Shown here piece by piece: positions 61,181 to 64,000 of a stretch of DNA of 64,000 nt. Numbering within the stretch: position 1 is the stretch's first letter; every line of letters begins with the position of its first letter. The translations under genes were made by a program, and so were the position numbers. Below the pieces are notes generated by a model. The model had not been told where the DNA came from and ran no database searches. It saw only the letters and a program-made list of their open reading frames with translations. This DNA comes from Paenibacillus_I sp035510375 (GTDB lineage Bacteria; Bacillota; Bacilli; Paenibacillales; Paenibacillaceae): assembly GCF_035510375.1 (NCBI RefSeq), contig NZ_DATKHG010000036.1; one strand, written 5' to 3'.

Positions 61181-61606
61181 TCAGCATGGTTCGCACGCTT
61201 GAATTTGGCCCAGCACAGCGGAAATCGTGATGCCGTCAAAATAATCCTCAAGCCGTTTCTCCGCCGCGCAGAAAATGCCGTCCATGACGGAACGCATATT
61301 GGAGCCGACGACGCAATCCATATCCGGATCGCCCGAGCACCAGCTCGGCATGAGCGAGCCCTGCGCCATCGCCCGGTAAACCGCGCCAAGCGTCACCGTC
61401 TCCGGATCGATGGTGAGCCGGTATCCCCCGCGCGTGCCTTCCCGCGTCTCGACGAAACCGCTCTTCCGGAGCACGCCCATGACTTTGCGGACCCGGGCGG
61501 CATTCGTCATTACATTCTCCGCGATCGTGTCGCTGGACGCCATCTTTTCCGGCAAATGGGCGAGAAGGACTAGACTGTGGACGGCTATGGTGAATTCGCT
61601 GTTCAT
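61181..61606 (-). CDS. Rrf2 family transcriptional regulator
   Basis: This 141-residue regulator has an N-terminal winged helix (FTIAVHSLVLLAHL, SSDTIAENVMTNAARVRKVM, GGYRLTIDPETVTLG). Cys residues lie in WCSGDPDMDC, FCAAE and QACEPC. The spacing is not the CxxxCxxxC iron-sulfur pattern of IscR or NsrR, so it is closer to the YwnA-type redox or electrophile sensors; this is inference. It has its own promoter overlapping an inverted repeat, so it probably represses itself. The aldo/keto reductase upstream is a possible target. Confidence 0.88.
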   Translation of the reverse strand: MNSEFTIAVHSLVLLAHLPEKMASSDTIAENVMTNAARVRKVMGVLRKSGFVETREGTRGGYRLTIDPETVTLGAVYRAMAQGSLMPSWCSGDPDMDCVVGSNMRSVMDGIFCAAEKRLEDYFDGITISAVLGQIQACEPC

Positions 61607-61624
61607 TACGGCACCCCGCTTTGT

Positions 61625-61659
61625 ACTGTAATTTTATCAGTTACAGTTACCTTTGTCAA
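61625..61659 (-). promoter_or_regulatory. promoter and inverted-repeat operator of the Rrf2 gene
   Basis: On the minus strand TTGACA (61654-61659) and TAAAAT (61631-61636) are 17 bases apart. ACTGTAA and TTACAGT (61625-61631 and 61641-61647) form an inverted repeat with a nine-base centre overlapping the -10. Autoregulation is the simplest reading. Confidence 0.72.
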
Positions 61660-61691
61660 CGGCTGCCGTCCGTCCACCGGTAGTGTACCTT

Positions 61692-62525
61692 CTAGAAATT
61701 GAAATTATCCGGATCCGCGCCGAATCGATGATGGCGGTCCAGCTCATCGATGCTTGCCATTTCGGTCTCCGTCAGCTCGAAATCGAAAATATCCGCGTTC
61801 TCCTTGATCCGCTCCGCCTTGACCGATTTCGGGATCGTCAGCACGCCGTGCTGCAAATCCCAGCGCAGGACGATTTGGGCCGGCGTCTTGAAATACTTCT
61901 CGGCCAGCTCGTTCAACAGTGTAACGTCGAGATTGCCCTGCATCAGCGGACTCCACGCCTGCAGCTTGATGTTCGACTTGTCGCAGTAGGCGCGGAGCTG
62001 GCGCTGGGTCAGCAGGGGATGGAACTCCACCTGATTGACCGCCGGGACGACCTCGCATGTTTGCAGCAGATCCTCCAGATGGTGTGCCTGGAAATTGCTG
62101 ACGCCGATCGCACGGACCTGCCCGTCCCTGTACAGCCTCTCGAGGGCGCGGTACGTGTCCTTGTATTTGCCCGCCACCGGCCAGTGGACCAAATACAGGT
62201 CGACGACATCCAGGCCGAGCCTGCGGCGGCTGGCCTCGAATGCCCGCAGCGTGCTGTCGTAGCCCTGGTCCGTATTCCAAACCTTCGTCGTAATGAAAAT
62301 CTCGCCGCGGCCGATGCCGCTCTCCTTGACCGCACGGCCAACGCCTTCTTCGTTGCCGTACACGGCGGCAGTGTCGATCAGCCGGTAGCCCGTTTGGAGC
62401 GCGGCTTCAACCGCATGCTCCACCTCCCGGCCTTCCTTCGACTGCCAGACGCCCAGTCCGAACCACGGAATTTGCACGCCGTTGTTCAGTTCGATTTTAT
62501 CGGAGATGCTGCCCAAATGTACCAT
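61692..62525 (-). CDS. aldo/keto reductase
   Basis: This 277-residue NADPH-dependent oxidoreductase has a TIM-barrel fold. The catalytic tetrad is visible: Asp and Tyr in LIDTAAVYGNEEGVG, Lys in FITTKVWN, His in LYLVHWPV. NADPH-binding residues are in IPKSVKAERIKEN. It resembles the AKR5 group (YvgN/YtbE) that reduces methylglyoxal and other aldehydes; the exact substrate is uncertain. The start at 62525 has GGGAGG nine bases upstream. It lies 41 bases after the broken DUF72 gene. Confidence 0.9.
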   Translation of the reverse strand: MVHLGSISDKIELNNGVQIPWFGLGVWQSKEGREVEHAVEAALQTGYRLIDTAAVYGNEEGVGRAVKESGIGRGEIFITTKVWNTDQGYDSTLRAFEASRRRLGLDVVDLYLVHWPVAGKYKDTYRALERLYRDGQVRAIGVSNFQAHHLEDLLQTCEVVPAVNQVEFHPLLTQRQLRAYCDKSNIKLQAWSPLMQGNLDVTLLNELAEKYFKTPAQIVLRWDLQHGVLTIPKSVKAERIKENADIFDFELTETEMASIDELDRHHRFGADPDNFNF

Positions 62526-62566
62526 TCCGCCATGCCTCCCAATCCCATATTGTCCGTCTTTCCTCA

Positions 62567-62984
62567 TTACCACTCGCCAGGATCGCCAAACAGGTCCAGC
62601 TGCTCCGCGGATTCACCCGTATCGAACGTCCCGCGGGGCGGCACTTGCCCCAGAAGGGCCATCATCCGCTTGGCGTTATCCGCCGCGACCATCGGCTCCA
62701 GGGACGCCCGGAACGCGTCAAACATGGCCGGAACGGTCTCGAACGGAATGCCGCCGCGCGCGTGTCCCGTCATGCCCTGATACGCCTTCACGATAAAATG
62801 AAACCCGGCAGCCGTTTCGGCCGTCCATTTCTCCATGTTCCGGATCGGCTGCACCGCGTAGAACGAGCTGTCCACCTCCACCGTCCGAAACCATTCGCCG
62901 TATGTTTTCAGCTTGTTTCTGGCCGCGGCGGAATCGGGATAAAGCGTATCGTGATCGCCAACCCGCAAGCCCGATCGCAATCAT
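62567..62984 (-). pseudogene. DUF72 family gene, frameshifted and internally deleted
   Basis: A good start (ATG 62984, GGAGGTG upstream) gives MIAIGLAGW, the normal DUF72 N-terminus. At about 62956 the frame must shift to continue with GDHDTLYPDSAAARNKL, VEVDSSFYAVQP and FIVKAYQGMTGH. Two bases appear to be missing (TGGC where TGGGGC is expected). After about 95 family-like residues the sequence jumps to a tail, DNAKRMMALLG...EQLDLF, which looks like the family C-terminus. Roughly 150 residues seem to have been lost from the middle, against a usual length near 280. Two independent lesions argue against a simple sequencing error. Confidence 0.75.
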
Positions 62985-63126
62985 GGCGTCCGGAACACCT
63001 CCACTCCTACAATAGCAAATCAAGAGGATAAAAGAAAACAGAACAAGACCGGCCCGGGGCGTGAACTCCGAATCGGTCTTTCAGGCTGCCGTGTTATTCT
63101 CCGTGCCGGCGTGCGGGGATTGCTGT

Positions 63127-63891
63127 TCAGGCAAAGGACATGCACAGGTAGCTGAGCGTTCCCATGTCATAGCTGCGGTAAATCGGCTTCCCTCCGCCCT
63201 GACCGGCTCCGAGCGCGATGAACAGCGGCACGAAATGCTCTTCCCGCGGTACCGCCCGGCGGGCATGCGGCGCCAATTCCTTATAGCGGAAAAGCGCGTC
63301 GCAATCGTTCTCGGCGATCCGGTCGATCAGCCACTGATCGAATTCCTCGGCCCAAGGCTCGACCGCGCTCTGCCCCCAATGAATCTCGGCAAAATTGTGC
63401 ACGGTCACGCCGCTGCCGATGACCAGGATGTCGTGTTCGCCCAAACCGCTTAGAGCCTGGCCGATTCTGAACTGCTCAGCCGGCGGGAGGAAGGGATGCA
63501 CGGAAATCTGCACAACCGGAATATCCGCTTCCGGATACATCCGGTGAAGCAGCGTCCAGGAGCCGTGGTCGAGACCCCGCCTGGTGTCGGCGAGCGTTTC
63601 GATGCCATTTTGCGCGAAGCGCTCCCGGACGTCGTTCGCCAGCTTGACGGAGCCCCTGGCTTTGTAGGTGACCGCGTACAGCTCCGGCGGGAAACCGCCG
63701 AAATCGTAAATCGTTTCATATACGTCGTCGGTCGAAGAAACCGTCAGCACCCGGCTTTCCCAATGGGCGGTGAATATGACGATCGCCTTCGGCCGGTACG
63801 TCTTGCCGAGCTTGCGCAGAAAATCGGTATACGGCGTTTCCTCGATGGCCAGCATCGGTGAACCGTGGGCGAGAAAAAGAGACGGCATCAT
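63127..63891 (-). CDS. LigB-type extradiol dioxygenase family protein (DODA/YgiD-like)
   Basis: This 254-residue metalloenzyme of the class III extradiol (4,5-DOPA dioxygenase) family has metal and catalytic His in SLFLAHGSPML, FTAHWESR, LDHGSWTLLHRMYP, ISVHPFLPP and REEHFVPLFIALGAG. Bacterial members cleave catecholic rings or act on related compounds; the natural substrate here is unknown. ATG 63891 follows GGAGGT by ten bases, and an upstream promoter overlaps an inverted repeat. It heads a likely cluster with the broken DUF72 gene and the aldo/keto reductase. Confidence 0.9.
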   Translation of the reverse strand: MMPSLFLAHGSPMLAIEETPYTDFLRKLGKTYRPKAIVIFTAHWESRVLTVSSTDDVYETIYDFGGFPPELYAVTYKARGSVKLANDVRERFAQNGIETLADTRRGLDHGSWTLLHRMYPEADIPVVQISVHPFLPPAEQFRIGQALSGLGEHDILVIGSGVTVHNFAEIHWGQSAVEPWAEEFDQWLIDRIAENDCDALFRYKELAPHARRAVPREEHFVPLFIALGAGQGGGKPIYRSYDMGTLSYLCMSFA

Positions 63892-63925
63892 AGGCGGGTG
63901 GACCTCCTGTTTATTTTGCATTAGG

Positions 63926-63970
63926 TTACTTTATGTAAGTAAATATATAATTAGTTATGCGAGTAGTCAA
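63926..63970 (-). promoter_or_regulatory. promoter with inverted-repeat operator for the dioxygenase gene
   Basis: On the minus strand TTGACT (63965-63970) and TATATT (63942-63947) are 17 bases apart. TTACTT-N5-AAGTAA (63926-63942) overlaps the start region. MarR/DUF24-type repressors bind similar repeats, and no regulator gene of that type is visible in the window. Confidence 0.65.
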
Positions 63971-63981
63971 GGGGCTGGCTG

Positions 63982-64000
63982 CCTTTTAGCCATTATCCCC
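63982..64000 (+). repeat. dispersed short repeat, cut by window edge
   Basis: CCTTTTAGCCATTATCCCC is one more copy of the family seen at 18.9, 20.4, 57.8 and 58.6 kb. It ends at the last base of the window. Confidence 0.8.

Overview
The window is a chromosome segment of a GC-rich, endospore-forming Firmicute, most likely Paenibacillaceae (Paenibacillus or Cohnella type). The reasons are the sporulation genes spoIIID, spoIIQ, spoIID and spoIIR, the S-layer-homology (SLH) surface proteins with csaB and DUF5693, and the conserved gene order prfA-prmC-spoIIR-ywlC-mntP-ywlE-rpiB-ywlG-glyA-upp-mnaA-atp. Nearly every gene lies on the minus strand and reads from high to low coordinates. The exceptions are a transposase-like gene at 19.2-20.3 kb and two small genes at about 60 kb.

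Layout from left to right. 0-12 kb: cell envelope. There are two SLH proteins, one cut by the window edge, and a compact set pgcA-DUF5693-csaB-tagA-tagO that makes and pyruvylates the wall polymer to which SLH domains bind; fabZ follows. 12-18.7 kb: a CDP-alcohol phosphatidyltransferase, an EpuA-like protein, flhP, flhO, mbl, spoIIID, spoIIQ and spoIID. Plausible sigma-E and sigma-F promoters can be read in front of the sporulation genes. 18.7-20.6 kb: a repeat-rich island carrying an IS1595-like transposase gene behind a sigma-A-type promoter with two LexA (SOS) boxes. 20.6-25.4 kb: murA, DUF1146 and an SLH-anchored subtilase. 25.6-35.8 kb: an eleven-gene nuoA-N operon without nuoE, F and G. 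36-38.8 kb: dps and an unusual chemoreceptor. 39.6-46.9 kb: the full ATP synthase operon with atpZ and atpI. 47-57.7 kb: mnaA, upp, glyA, ywlG, rpiB, ywlE, mntP, sua5, spoIIR, prmC and prfA. 57.7-58.7 kb: about 1 kb made mostly of repeats. 58.7-64 kb: ychF, a small L,D-transpeptidase, a 51-residue orphan, trxA, an Rrf2 regulator, an aldo/keto reductase, a broken DUF72 gene and a LigB-type dioxygenase.

The most unusual element is the transposase-like gene. It has two good SOS boxes, an Asn where the first catalytic Asp is expected, a position between murA and spoIID (neighbours in Bacillus), and flanking copies, in opposite orientation, of a short repeat that recurs across the window. This resembles a domesticated transposase with its own repeat family (a REP/RAYT-like arrangement), but that reading is an inference. 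All promoter and terminator calls were made by eye from sequence motifs. No database search was run.
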